Source: Penicillium oxalicum (Eukaryota; Ascomycota; Eurotiomycetes; Eurotiales; Aspergillaceae). Taken from it: a DNA stretch of 64,000 bases. Below, piece after piece: positions 37,113-48,912 of the stretch. Each line of letters begins with the position of its first letter. Within the stretch, counting starts at the first letter, position 1. The notes beneath the pieces are model-generated. The model saw only the letters and a program-made list of their open reading frames with translations. It ran no database searches and was not told the DNA's origin. The translations under genes were made by a program, and so were the position numbers. The stretch covers positions 3,410,001 through 3,474,000 of the forward strand of contig NC_064655.1 in the NCBI RefSeq assembly GCF_001723175.1, read 5' to 3'.

Positions 37113-39724
37113 ATGCCCGAAAAGGTTCACACCAAGTTTGGTGGATCTGACGATGAATCGGCTCAACCCCCTTCTGACACGTTGACACCAGCTTCATTAG
37201 GCCAGGACGTGGGCCGCAAGAAGAAGCGCAGCAAGAAGAGGAAACACGACGAAGTTACCGAGGGATCTCAGGTCCCGACAGACGAGGCAGCGACTCAAGT
37301 CACGAAAAAAGACAAACCCTCGCCTCCGGTGCCGGGATCAGAGAAAAGGATCTTAGAAGATGAGGTTGTTCCTATAACTGAGCCAAAACCCTCGCCGGCT
37401 GAGACGGGGCTTCCCCAATCCAAGCCGAAGCACAAGTCGAAACCCCCGGCCGCAAAGAAGTCCCTCACCGACACGAAAACAAACTTCAATTCGCTGCGCG
37501 AGAGAGCCAACGTTCTCTACGAGTCTCGCAAAAAACTGCCCATTTTCAACCATGCCGATGAAATCCGCCAGAAGCTTCGTGACCAGGATGTCATGCTCTT
37601 GGTCGGTGAGACCGGTTCCGGAAAGAGTACCCAGATCCCGCAGTTCCTCGTCAACGAATTCTGGTGCCGCCCAACACCTGCAAAGATACCAAAGGAAGAT
37701 GGTTCACGCAAGGCCGTGACGGTGGGAGGGTGCATTGCAATTACTCAGCCTCGACGAGTTGCCGCCATTTCACTGGCCCGGCGTGTGGCCGACGAAATGG
37801 GAACACCGCTGGGATCTTCCTCGCCGGCGAGCAAAGTCGGTTATTCAGTGCGATTTGATACATCTACATCCCCGAGCACGCGGGTGAAGTTTTTGACCGA
37901 GGGAATGCTGCTTCAGGAAATGTTGCATGATCCCTGGTTGACCAAGTATAGCGCCGTGGTGGTGGATGAGGTGCACGAACGCGGTATCAACGTTGATCTG
38001 GTCGTGGGTTTCCTCCGGAACCTGGTCTCTGGCAATCTACATGGCCGTGGCGGGGTACCTCTCAAGGTGGTGGTCATGAGTGCTACAGCTGATATGGAGA
38101 GTTTGATGGGGTTCTTCCAGGAAGGGTTGAAGGAGCCACCGCAACCCCCGGCTCAACCATCCATCACCAATGGCGAGCAGAAGAACATGGAGCTTTCGAA
38201 AACCTCTTCTCGGACAATCACCGCTTGTCATATTAAAGGTCGCCAATTCCCCGTCAAGATGGTCTACTCGCCTGAGCCTGTGCATGACTTTGTCGATGCC
38301 GCATTGAAGATCATCTTCCAAATTCACTACAAGGAACCTATGCCCGGCGACATCCTCGTGTTCCTCACTGGTCAAGAAACCGTAGAGAACCTTGAGAACT
38401 TGGTGAATGAGTACGCGATTGGCATGGATCCATCCTTGCCGAAGATCCAAGTCCTCCCGCTCTTTGCCGCGCTGCCACAAGCTGCCCAGCAACGCGTCTT
38501 TGCCCCCGCTCCGCCTCGAACTCGAAAGGTGGTCCTGGCCACCAACATTGCCGAGACCTCCGTGACGGTCTCTGGAGTTCGGTATGTCGTGGACTGTGGC
38601 AAGGCCAAGGTGAAGCAATTCCGCACGCGACTTGGCTTGGACTCCCTGCTGGTGAAGCCCATCTCCAAATCCGCCGCCATTCAGCGAAAAGGTCGTGCTG
38701 GTCGTGAAGCAGCCGGTCAATGTTTCCGGCTCTACACAGAAAAGGACTATTTGGCCTTGGACGAGACCAACACGCCGGAGATTCTCCGCTGCGATCTCAC
38801 CCAGGCGCTCCTCAATATGAAGGCCCGCGGCGTAGATGACATTGTGCGCTTTCCCTTCTTGACCCGGCCCCCGCGAGAAGCCCTGGAGAAGGCTCTCCTT
38901 CAGCTGTTGAACATTGATGCGCTCCAGGAGGACGGCAGTATCAGTGAGATCGGTCTCCACCTGGCCAAATTACCTCTGTCCCCCACGCTCGGCCGAGTTC
39001 TGTTGGCTGCGTCGGAACATGGGCCTGACTGTCTGCTGGATGTGATCGATATCATCTCCTGCCTCAGTGTTGAGAACATTTTCCTCAACACGACCTCCGA
39101 GGAGAAAAAGGAGGCCGCCGAGACAGCGCGGCGAGATCTCTATCGCCGCGAGGGAGATCATCTCACAATGCTCTCCACGGTCCGCGCATACGCGGGTGAG
39201 AACGTGGACCGAAAAGTCTGGGCCGAGCGACACCTCGTGTCGCACCGAGCGATGCAGTCTGTTATGGTAGGTTCAGTAAACTTCTTTCCAATGCACCGAC
39301 CCCATTGCCAGCGGCATGCTGCCGTTGGTTGTATCCCTTCCGCTTCCCCTCTGGATCCCGTATGGCTAATCACATCACCCTTTGTGTTCAGGACGTTCGC
39401 AAACAGCTTCGCGCTCACTGCCGCCAGGCGAAGATGCTCCCCCGTGAAGAGCGCCACGACCACTCGCCGGACCCGTCGCCCGAACTGATTCTGCAAAGTT
39501 TCCTGGCCGGCTTTGCAACCAACACGGCGCGCCTTGTGCCCGACGGCAGCTACCGCACCATTGTCGGCAATCAGACGGTGGCCATCCACCCATCCAGTGT
39601 CCTGTTTGGGAAGAAAGTGGAGGCCATTCTCTACAATGAATTTGTGTTTACGAATCGCAGTTATGCCCGCGGAGTGAGTGCCGTGCAGATGGATTGGGTT
39701 GGAGAAGCTTTGGCGGGCAGGTGA
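37113..39724 (+). CDS. DEAH-box RNA helicase, Dhr2-like (ribosome biogenesis)
   Basis: ATP-dependent RNA helicase probably acting in the nucleolus on pre-18S rRNA, as does yeast Dhr2. Two exons, 37113-39266 and 39392-39724, give 828 residues. The N-terminal 120 residues are Lys-rich (KKKRSKKRK) and disordered, fitting nucleolar targeting. Motif I is GETGSGKST (165-173), motif Ia ITQPRRVAA, motif II DEVHER (285-290, Val where most members have Ala), motif III SAT (323-325), motif [12 protein letters not shown] and motif [10 protein letters not shown] (524-531). The winged-helix/ratchet region and the OB-fold ([15 protein letters not shown], then HPSSVLF and [17 protein letters not shown]) complete the DEAH/RHA architecture. 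Assignment to Dhr2 rather than another DHX33-like helicase rests on overall resemblance. Confidence 0.88.
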
Positions 39725-41481
39725 TGGAGGGGTGAGCAGCACGGCGGATAAAAGCCACTGACATGATCGTTGGTCTTGGGTCGAAGCAGCATGACCGTGA
39801 CTGGTTGGCCCGGTCATTGGGCGTCGCACTCAACCTTCTTCTATTCTCGCTGCGAGTGTACCCAACTTGTGATTTTGCACTGTTTATACCCATGCTTTCG
39901 AGCATCTGCAAATATGAAATGCTTTTCTATACATCGAATCTCATCATCGTTAGCACTGAAACACTAGCGTTGTGAACATTAATCCCTGCTGCAGTTCATG
40001 TTGGGGTTTACGTTCAAGACAGCGTCTTACCCTCCAGTCTCACTCGGATTGACGCTAAGCGTCCCGAATCCGATAACGAATCGGTGGGGACCTGCATGAT
40101 GGTGATCAGCAATCGAAGCAATCGTTTTTGTCGGGGGAGAGACACGGTGGAGGCCCAGTACAGTACTAGCGGGAGGACCCAATGTGGACACTCGGTCGAT
40201 CTTCTTGCCACTCACATTCCCCCCATCTCTACCCTTTGTGGTTTGTACCGTCCTTGCTAGCCCTGGGCTGAGGTACCTCTGCTGGTATACATTTCCACAA
40301 CTTCCACGGTCCTCTCAGCTCTCAGATCGGAGGTACAACCAGGCAAACATGCTTCCCTGTCCAATCTCCGGCCTGATGATCCGCCTCTTCTGTACACTTC
40401 ATCGGCAGACCAGCATAGCTCCCCCGATGTATAGGTAACAGGACTCAAAGGCTGTGTCCCAACTTCGATCAGACCGGTGTTCAAAGGTGTCGGCACCCAT
40501 GTATTCAAATTCCAGCGGTGGCCATCTCCCTGCTCTCTCCAGCTTGGTCAAAATCCAGGCTTAGACTGGTGAGACGGTTCTCCGGTGGGCCCCAACTGTG
40601 AGGGATCATCTGCCCACCAGCCATCCGTCTCACGCGATCCCTGATCCATGATCCATCACATTACAAGGAAATGAATGTTCCGTGGAAATATCCTCCTCCA
40701 AACAAATGGAAATAACTTTCCCCCAGGACTGTCGCCTCCGGTGGTTTGTTTCTTTCACACTACTGGGACGATTGTTGAGCCCTCTCTGCCCCGCTGCTTC
40801 CAATGAAGTGCATTCGAATCATTCTGTAATGACGACGTCCCCTTGAGGTCGTGTCCGGTCGATCTTCTCGGTTGACTGGTAAGGTGTGCCTCCATCACAA
40901 CTTTCATCTGCTCTCATCATTGTCCAGTCGTTCTTGGATCACGATGACCCTCATGCTCTAAAGTGTCCTTCTTCGCTGCTGGTGGACCACACAGACACAC
41001 CATCTGCCAACGCTGGACGATGCTTCCACGTCCGGTTGAGTTCACCCATTTCGACACGCATCATCCGACTCCGACTCCACTACCTTATCGGGCGTCGACG
41101 GCTCTGCCCTTATCGCGCATCTCATCATCACTCCCTCGCATGAGCACTCGTTCACCCTGCCCCCTTGTCCTCTTGATCCGGCGGTAAATGGTTCTCTCCA
41201 TCGTCAACTCTTTGGAGGGTTCCCCTTACCCTCTCCCGAATTGATCACCGCTTCTCTTTGGTCCGTTGCCGGTTGTGTTCATTTCCTCTGTCGGACACTG
41301 TCACTCGACTCCAGTTCCAGTGATCAGGAATTGCGGGGGCAGATCCACCCGTCCATCGTCATATCCACCCTGTTTTAATCAATCTCCTATCTACATCGTC
41401 GATTCCAGAGCTGAGAGCTCTTTCTCCCCCTCTCTCTCTTGGATCGTGGTCTGATCATACCTGAATCGTCTCCCCCCCCTC
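39725..41481. other. intergenic region
   Basis: 1.75 kb without a supported gene. The last 500 bp is C/T-rich and probably the promoter and leader of the gene at 41482, ending in a C-run just before its start codon. Confidence 0.5.
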
Positions 41482-43268
41482 ATGGCTTTGCAAGTGCCAA
41501 CCCAGGCACCGAGACGGCGAGCGTCTCATTCCCCGTCTCAACGCCCGTCATCGCTCGGTTTGCCTTCCCCCTCCTCGACCCAACCAGAGGATGACACAAC
41601 GCAGTGGGTGCTGTTTGCCCCCACGGCCCGAACACACACGACCTCCACGGACCAGACCCGCACGGTTGGAGCCTCCCGTCTCAGTGATTTCGGCTCGTTC
41701 GGAACCGCGACTCGATCGGCGGTTGAGCAGGATGGGGACGTAGTCGTTGAAGATGAGGATGCGTTGGATGACCATTTTGACGAAGATGGTACCGAGTTGG
41801 ACAGCTTGGACGATGGACTCCACGCCTTTCGTGCCCCGTCGTTACCGTCGGCATCTCCATCGCCCTTGGATCAGGGCCCCCCGGCGATGCTGCCCGCGCA
41901 CGATGGACTGGGCAGTTTCCAGGCGTCCAGCCCCATGGTCCAGGATCAGCTCTGGCAGCATGAGCAGTATAATCCTCAACGGCGGCAGGCCGGGGCCAGT
42001 ACCGCCGGCGATCGAGTGTGCAGCGTCATGTGGATACGGCTAATGAGCAAGAAAGCCTGATGGAGCGAGACCGCTGGCAACGGATCGAGCAGTGGCGAAT
42101 GGACCAGAGTCGCGCGATCCTGCAGGAGATTGAGCGAGAGACTCGTCGTCGATGTCGGCCGCCTCGTTCGAATGTATCCACCGCGCCGCGGCCGGAGGAC
42201 TCTCCCCCTCCAACGGCCCCTTTGAAGAGCTCGGTCAACGCTGGTGCCCCGGCTGGAGCGGTTGCCGAGATGAGTGAATCCTTCTGGCAACGTCTCACCC
42301 GCAAGGTCATTGAAGATCTCATCGGGATCGACGACGCTCTTCTCTCTGTCATACTCGGCGAATCTTTACCACTGGAGGTACAATCCGAGGGAAAGGAATC
42401 GCCACCGCTCGATATGGAGACCGTGCTGGCACGAGAACCAGATCTTGCGCGACCCGAGGCCCCTTTCTGGCAAAGTCGGGTTCTCCAACGAATCGCTCAC
42501 GAGTTGGGGATTCTTGTGCACCAGCTCTGTGAGCATCCGGGTGCTTTCACTTCATATTACGAATTGACCAAGACCATCTCGAGTGAGTATGCTGGCATGC
42601 CACTCAATCGCCCGGTGGACAGCGCGGCCACCTTCCAGTCCAACGAACCCCCCACCGCCCAGCAGTCCTCCGATCATGCCCTTCCCACCGAATCCATGCC
42701 CTCCTTACACTTCCAACCCACGTTAGGCGATCCTCATCGTGAACATGCAGCCCAATGGGGGATCGAGGATGAGGACCCGGCCGGTCACACCACCCCCGAA
42801 TCTGTCCGAGTACAGCAGGAGCAGGAGTACTGGGAGCGTGGACTGGATGTCATGATGGTCTTTCGATATCTGCGAAGCCGATTCAGCCGCCATGGCTACA
42901 TGGCCGGTGAGAAGCACGGCCCGACATCATCTCCACCACGTCACGCGCAGGATGCTTCCCGCAGAGCTGCCATCATCCGTCAGCACCACCCTCTCGTTGC
43001 CCACGCCCACTCACGCTCTCAAACGCAGACCCGCCGGACTTCCTACAATTCGGGGGGCACAACCTCTGCGGGTGTCTCTGCGCCGTTGACTCGGCAGCAC
43101 CTGCGTCGGCCCGGATCCAGTTGCGCCAGTCAGAGCAAACTTTCCGCCATCTCGAGCCGTCGAACGTTGACGGGCTCGAGCAGGAATTACTGGGATCTGG
43201 GCGGGTCCGTGGACAGCAATAGCGCCATTGGCGTGGGAGCTGGGCTCGGCACCTGGGCTGAAGCATGA
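41482..43268 (+). CDS. conserved-looking protein of unknown function with a frame change near 41967-42023
   Basis: I do not recognise this protein. The 5' frame runs 41482-42060 and the 3' frame is open from 41973 to the stop at 43268. Both sides have coding character, so they are probably one gene of about 570-590 residues. The first part is Ser/Pro-rich with an acidic stretch (VVVEDEDALDDHFDEDGTEL). The second starts RRSSVQRHVDTANEQESLME and RWQRIEQWRMDQSRAILQEI (helical). It continues with a compact segment, SFWQRLTRKVIEDLIGIDDA then LLSVILGESLPLE and PFWQSRVLQRIAHELGILVH, and ends in a Ser/Arg-rich tail. The join is unclear. A GTATAA donor at 41967 with an AG at 42015-42016 restores the frame but the acceptor is poor. 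A single-base indel in the G/C-rich stretch near 41990 is equally possible. Confidence 0.6.
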
Positions 43269-45494
43269 TGATGGGACTGTGTCGCATTTCCTGTCAAAGT
43301 TAGACTTGCCCCCCCCCCCCCTCTTTCCCTTTCTCCCCTCTTTGTTTTTCCCCATTTCTTTGTCTCTCTTGTCGAGGTTCCGGTGTTTGGCAGGATCTGG
43401 TTGGTGTTGGAGATATTTGGAGAAACCATATATACACATATACATGACGGAGATGGACGGGCTCCATGGAAATGATCTGATCTGTGAGATGGACTAATTG
43501 GTGTTGAGGCAGCGTGTATCTGGCGTTCTCAAAGTGACTCTCCTCTACGAGCACAGTTTGTTTTGATCATGACTTTTGATTTTGATTTGATTTTGATTCT
43601 TCTTTTTTTGTGGTTCTTTCGGTTCGATACTGAAGGGATTGACCCTCGGCTCTAGATTTATCCTCTACATCTCCCGACAAATGTGCATACATACATGATA
43701 CTTGGACATATATACATTCAACCGGCAGATCTTATCTGAAACTGAAGCTGTTGTGGCAGTCGACATGTAGAGTGCGCTGATTAGTCACGGAAACCCTTGT
43801 TTCTCTCCTCGGCCTTGATTGAAGGACGGAAAATATAGAGTCGGTACCTAATGGTTCATGGAATGATCAATTCCAATTAGACGGACATTACCTAGGACTG
43901 TACTTCCAGCCGATAGGTAGTACCTTGGTAGATGCTAGGTGGCTCAGCCGACGCTGCCCACCTGCATTGACGAGGCTCGTCCGTCAGGCCAACCACACTG
44001 AAAGATCTTTGCCCTGACTTTCAGCCCTGGTACTTCAGGGTCTCGAGTCATGACAATATCAGGGGAGTACTTTACTACCTTCACATGCCTAGTTATCGAT
44101 ATTCATCAGCTCTGGTATCCGAGGAAGGACTTTAAAGTTTTATCTTTTCCACACTAAACAGGAAGAGCCGAGAGCAATCGATTGCACATTTCGGATGAAT
44201 AGAATTCGACAAAGTGCCTGGAATCCTCGGGTTCGACCAGCCCATTCTGTCCAAGATCACCTTTTCGACTGGCAGATACACAAATACAACAGGTATCGTA
44301 TGCTTCCTGGCAAGCTATTTGCTCTAGTTGGAGAGTTTAGTTTTTTTTGGTCAAAAAAAAATGAAACTGAAATTGAAAAAGAAGGGGAAAAAAAAGACTA
44401 CAAAGTCCCGTCGCCCTAGGCCCAGGGCCCCCCTTGGCCGCGGATGATCGACGTTTCCGGGCTCATCAGTGTCCAACCGTACTTGACCTGCATCGGGGAC
44501 ACGGAGAGGTTTCCCACTGGGATGGTCTCGGAAGATTAAGGTTGCCGATTCAGGAAATGTTGATAATAAGGGAAATGCACCTGTTGGCATCATGTGTTGT
44601 ATATATTGGGGAGAGAGATGTAGATTATTTGAATGGGTATTTTGACGCAAACTATAATCATCCGACATCTGAAGGTAGGGGTACATTCATATAGAAAGAG
44701 AAAATTAGTTACCTTGCACCTCAGGCCCCTCTCTCCCATCCAGCCTTGAATGGGCTGGTAGTTAGGTACCAAGTCCTACTTAGTAGGTAGTAATCTGTTA
44801 TCAGGTGAGCTTTATGTACTCGATCAGTTTGCCATGCCTGTTTTCGAATCTCTCCGTCTTGTTGGACGGAGTAAGGTAGCCCATGGTCCCACTGGATTGG
44901 GACTCCCACCGGACGTACAACGGGGAATATTCATAATCTTCAACCTTTGATCTAATTTTTTCTTCCCCTTCTTTTTTCGTCTTGGAAAACTCCAACAATC
45001 TGGCCGTGTACTGGCCAAAGGGGTCCCGGTTGCGGTCCCGGTTTCCGGAGTGGGTCGTCCCAAAGAGTCCAAACATTCCTTGCATCTCTATTATTGTCTC
45101 GCGTCTCATTCTTCGCATTGCCGGGTCATCACATACTATTGTTGATTATTAGATCTTTGGGCGTGGTGCGACCTCAATGTTGCAAATGGATCTGTCTCTC
45201 TTCCATACCACCTGAGCCCAGAGAAGCCCCCCGGAAATATCGGACCGTCGAATAGGTTATTTAATCCAGTTCAAAAGGTCGCCTCCTGGCGTCCTGATAG
45301 ACCACTTTCTCTCGTCTCCTTCATCTTCTTCTTCCTTATTTTTCCCTCGATATATTTTTACCTTGACTTACAACCTACCTATTAATTCCCCATCACCCTT
45401 TATTCTTTCCATTCTACCCTACCAATACCAGGTAATCCACTATCGAATTCACCCGACCCGATCCTATACCAACTCCCCTCCAAACTTTGTCAAA
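43269..45494. other. intergenic region
   Basis: 2.2 kb. It begins with a ten-base C-run and T-rich 3' UTR-like sequence near 43309-43620. Open frames are short and unsupported. From about 45300 the sequence is C/T-rich and forms the leader of the CFEM gene. Confidence 0.5.
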
Positions 45495-46222
45495 ATGAGA
45501 CTCTCCGTTTTCCTTCCCCTCGCGGCCTTTCTCACCATGACCGCCGCTGAGATCGCTCACAAGGTCACAGAGGTCAGCACCTGCTTGGTAAGTTTCTCAA
45601 TTCCCCCTCCCATCTCAACCTTCCCACTATAATCATTCCTCTCGCAATCTCCCATGAGATACAATGTATTCTTTTTTTTTAAAAAAAAAGAGAAACTAAC
45701 ACATCCTCCCTTCTTTTTTTTCTTTTAAAATTCAGAACCGCTGCTTAAACGAGGGCGCCGCCGTCGCCGGATGTATTTCCCAGTGGGACACGGACTGTAC
45801 CTGCACTAGTCCTGCCTTCAAGGACACGGTGCAGATGTGTTTGACGATCTCGTGTACTCCCAATGATGTTACAGGTATGTATGCTTATTGATTTGGATTT
45901 ACACCGGGTGAGAAGGAAAAGGGAGATAGTTCTGCTTTCTTTCCTTCTCTTTTTCTTGACGGTGGAAAAAGTACAGAATGGATGGCTGATTATGGGAATC
46001 TTCTTGATCGTATGTATAGCCGCTGGAGAAGTACACAAGGAGCGCTGCCGTGCTACTCGCTCGGCTCCTACCGGTGCTGGTGAGAAGCCCAGCGGCGAGA
46101 AGCCCACTGGTGAAGAGTCCAGCGGCGAAAAACCTACTGGCGAGAAGCCCACTGGTGAAGAGTCCAACGCTGAGAAACCCAGTGGCGACATGCCCAGCGG
46201 TATGCCCACCGAATCTGAATAA
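45495..46222 (+). CDS. small secreted CFEM-domain protein with a Gly-Glu-Lys-Pro repeat tail
   Basis: Small cysteine-rich secreted protein. Three exons, 45495-45587, 45736-45874 and 46020-46222, give 144 residues. MRLSVFLPLAAFLTMTAAEI is a signal peptide. The CFEM domain has the expected eight cysteines: STCLNRCLNEGA, then AGCISQWDTDCTC, MCLTISC and a last Cys in KERCRATR. The Asp three residues before the fourth Cys (WDTDC) is in the place of the heme-iron-binding Asp of yeast CFEM proteins. The tail, from SAPTGAG to the end, is 5-residue repeats (GEKPS, GEKPT, GEESS) and finishes in MPTESE with no hydrophobic segment, so there is no GPI anchor as modelled. It could be a soluble heme scavenger or an effector-like protein; both are inferences. 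Confidence 0.85.
46075..46200 (+). repeat. in-frame 15-nt / 45-nt tandem repeat in CFEM gene
   Basis: The last exon of the CFEM gene contains imperfect 15-nt units encoding Gly-Glu-Lys-Pro-Ser/Thr or Gly-Glu-Glu-Ser-Ser/Asn. The units group into a 45-nt super-repeat (two Glu-Lys-Pro units followed by one Glu-Glu-Ser unit) present about 2.6 times. Such coding minisatellites often vary in copy number between strains. Confidence 0.75.
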
Positions 46223-47071
46223 AAAACGAAAATGGCCTGCGTTCATGGCAAAAAGAGCCAAGGGGAAACAAAGTACTAGGTCCAGCCAGATCATTGTTGA
46301 ACGAGGCACGAGTGGAGTGGTCACTTTGATTTAGATACCAGTATACACTGAGCAGGATACAGGAGATGAGACTCCCCGAGAAAAAAAAGGGGAGCTGGAA
46401 AGGAGTCGTGGTTGGAGAGAGAGGAAATCAGAACGTGAATTCGAATCGAATCCCATGTATCTCCCATCTAGCCTGGTGTAGATGTGACTAGGTAGTAGTA
46501 GTAGTAGGCTGGCAGAGTGACGAAAGGGGATCTTTCAAAAAGTCTCGCTGCCCGAGTTCCAGTCCGTATAGCAGAGGTATAATCTGTTCAGTTTGTTAAT
46601 AAGGGCGTTGCTTCTAGGCTGGAAAGCTTGGTTTAACTTGCAAGGTAAACCTTTGAGCATGGATTGTCGAACGAGGCTCCGCGGGTGGACCAAATGGATC
46701 GTTCCAAGCCTGTGCAGGTGGAACGGATTGGTCCCCAGGACAAGGTTAAAACATGGAGGATCCACGTTGGTCGATCATATCGAGTCGGGTCGTGGACGAG
46801 ACGTCGCCGCTTAGAGAGGACCGAGAATAAGAGATACCAAGTATGGTCGGGTCGGACGACTATTTACTTGACGGGGGGATGGGAAGTTGCTACAGATGTG
46901 GTACGAAACGACAACTAGAACCGATCAAGTTGAAAGAAAAGAGGCCGGGGGAATTGATATTTTGGAACAAGCTGGCTAAAAAGAAAAGAGAACTGTTTTT
47001 AAGAGTATCATCAGAACTTCAAATTTTCATCGTTCTTGATTTCATATTCTGGATCGAAAACAATTCTCCAT
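46223..47071. other. convergent intergenic region
   Basis: 850 bp of 3' UTR-like sequence between the CFEM gene and rpl10, with a short GTA repeat near 46492-46507. No gene seen. Confidence 0.55.
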
Positions 47072-48184
47072 CTAAGCCTGGGACACGTTCTCGTAGGCGT
47101 CGGGGAAGCGGCGCATGTTCTGCTCGATGAGGCCGTGGCCACGGAGGAACTGAACGTAGGCACCGTCCTGCTTGAGCTTGCCCTCCTGGCGGAGCTGAAC
47201 GTACTCCTCGCGGCGAACGGGGGTGAAACCCCAGTTCTTGGAGACGATGATCTTTTGGCGGCCAGGGAACTTGTACATGGCACGGCGGAGGGCCTCGATG
47301 GCGGTGGCCCGGTGGGAGTCGCGGGTGCGGACGGACAGAATGATCTGGCCAATGTTCACACGGGCAACGGTACCCTGGGGCTTACCGAAGGCACCACGCA
47401 TACCGGTCTGCAGACGATCGGCTCCGGCGCAAGACAACATCTTGTTGATACGGATGACGTGGAAGGGGTGCACGCGGACACGCATGTGGAAACCTTCCTT
47501 ACCGGCGATCTTCACAAGGTACCTGGAAGAGGAGGAAAGGAGAGACGGTTAGTTTCACATATTCCGATCGTAAAAGACTGCATTAAACAGATCCTCGAGG
47601 AAATGGACATGAATCGCAGTCAAAGGGACGGATGGACGAACTTGTTGGCGCAAATACGGGCGGCCTCGAGGGCTTCGGAAGACAGCTGCTCATACTCGTT
47701 GGAGACCATGTGCACACAGGTGGGGAAGTCGTCGACATTGGCCTTCTTACGACCGAGATCGAAGATACGGATCTTGGGGTCGGGAACACCACGGTTGAAG
47801 CGCGACTTGGGGTACGGCTAGAGGACGGACGATCATGTTAGTGGGTTTGAAGTCTGCCAAGGGCCGTGGAGCGCAGGTCCATCTCGTGTTCAGGCTCGGC
47901 TCTCCCCCAATGATGCGATCCTCGATGCTTTTATATCCCCATATGTGAACAATCCTCTCAAGAAATTCCCTGCCCAAGCTGAGCTGAAATTCCCTGCGTG
48001 TTCCATGTCCACATCGCTTTCCCGGTTGAACCGCTGTAAATGCGCGATACCTGATGCGATCGTCATCCTCCCCACAACCGAGCCTCTCGCACACAAAAGA
48101 TATCTCTGTTCTTCACAAATTCGAATTTCGGCAACGCACCTTGTTCTTGCAGTAGCGGTAGCAGCGGGCGGGACGGCGAGCCAT
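47072..48184 (-). CDS. rpl10: 60S ribosomal protein L10 (uL16)
   Basis: Essential large-subunit protein near the peptidyl-transferase centre and the P-site tRNA, also needed for release of Nmd3 from the maturing 60S subunit. Three exons on the minus strand, 48184-48140, 47817-47642 and 47522-47072, give 223 residues. [58 protein letters not shown] text (here [18 protein letters not shown]) and [17 protein letters not shown] are near-invariant in eukaryotes. The first intron is 322 nt, long for this window and common in ribosomal protein genes; I found no box C/D pair in it. A tandem AGCCCTA pair lies 142 bp upstream. It lies downstream of rpl30 on the same strand. Confidence 0.97.
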
Positions 48185-48912
48185 TGTGAATGCTGGAAAT
48201 GGGCGATATGCACTTCCTGCGAACTGGGTATTGGTTGTCGTTGGGTGTCGAGGGATCAAAGTCGAAAAAGAAGGGAAATCGAGCGGGTCACGGGATTGTT
48301 TGATTTCCAAGCAGCAAAGTGGCGAAGCCCTAAGCCCTAGCGAGCGGACCAGTGAACGGGCGGCAGGAGGATCCGCTTTGGGTGGGATCCAGCCGGTTTG
48401 ACTGACTGCGTAATCAGCGACGGGTGTCTTCGATAAGTCTCCGCGCCTGCTGATAGGAGGATAGATTGCGACTATGGCGTCTGGTACATGAGCCTTTATA
48501 CCTGTGCTGGCCAAGGTTGACTCATTGAGAGTCATCGTGAGTGCTTACGGATGTACTGTCACTCGCCCCCCTGTAGAGTTTCCAGTTGCTTACTTTGTGC
48601 CGTCATACCCAGATCGATTACAAATTCAAGCTGGATGAAGGGGTCGTACGGCACAGAGTTTGGGACATCGCCATCATCCCGGGGGGCCTTGATAAAGGTC
48701 TCCGTCCCGATTACGTAGAGAAAAACGCGCAGCAGCACTGCTGGGTGGTGAAATGCCCGTGGTTCGACTTTGTATAGAAGCAATGACAGTAGGTAACTAA
48801 TCATTCAAAGCGCCTCTCCAAGTCCTCCGCAGAGCGTTCGCCAGCACGCCGCTCCAACAACACTCACAGGCGACTCAACTTCCCATCCTTGACTTCTTCG
48901 GGCCTCCACCGA
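48185..48912. other. intergenic region, rpl30 3' side / rpl10 promoter
   Basis: 730 bp between two tandem minus-strand ribosomal protein genes. It contains the rpl10 promoter with the AGCCCTA pair. A short open frame at 48559-48804 has no support. Confidence 0.55.
48326..48339. promoter_or_regulatory. tandem AGCCCTA (Tbf1-like) sites upstream of rpl10
   Basis: Two direct copies of AGCCCTA abut at 48326-48332 and 48333-48339, 142-155 bp upstream of the rpl10 start codon. ARCCCTAA-type sites related to the telomere repeat are bound by Tbf1 at ribosomal protein promoters in non-Saccharomyces ascomycetes. The position and gene type fit that role; binding here is inferred. Confidence 0.55.

Noticed and set aside
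38037..38960. 307-codon open frame antisense to the DEAH helicase
   Set aside because: Lies wholly within conserved helicase coding sequence and has no features of its own.
47818..48139. Possible intronic box C/D snoRNA in the long first intron of rpl10
   Set aside because: No RTGATGA/CTGA pair with terminal stem could be found on the transcribed strand by eye.
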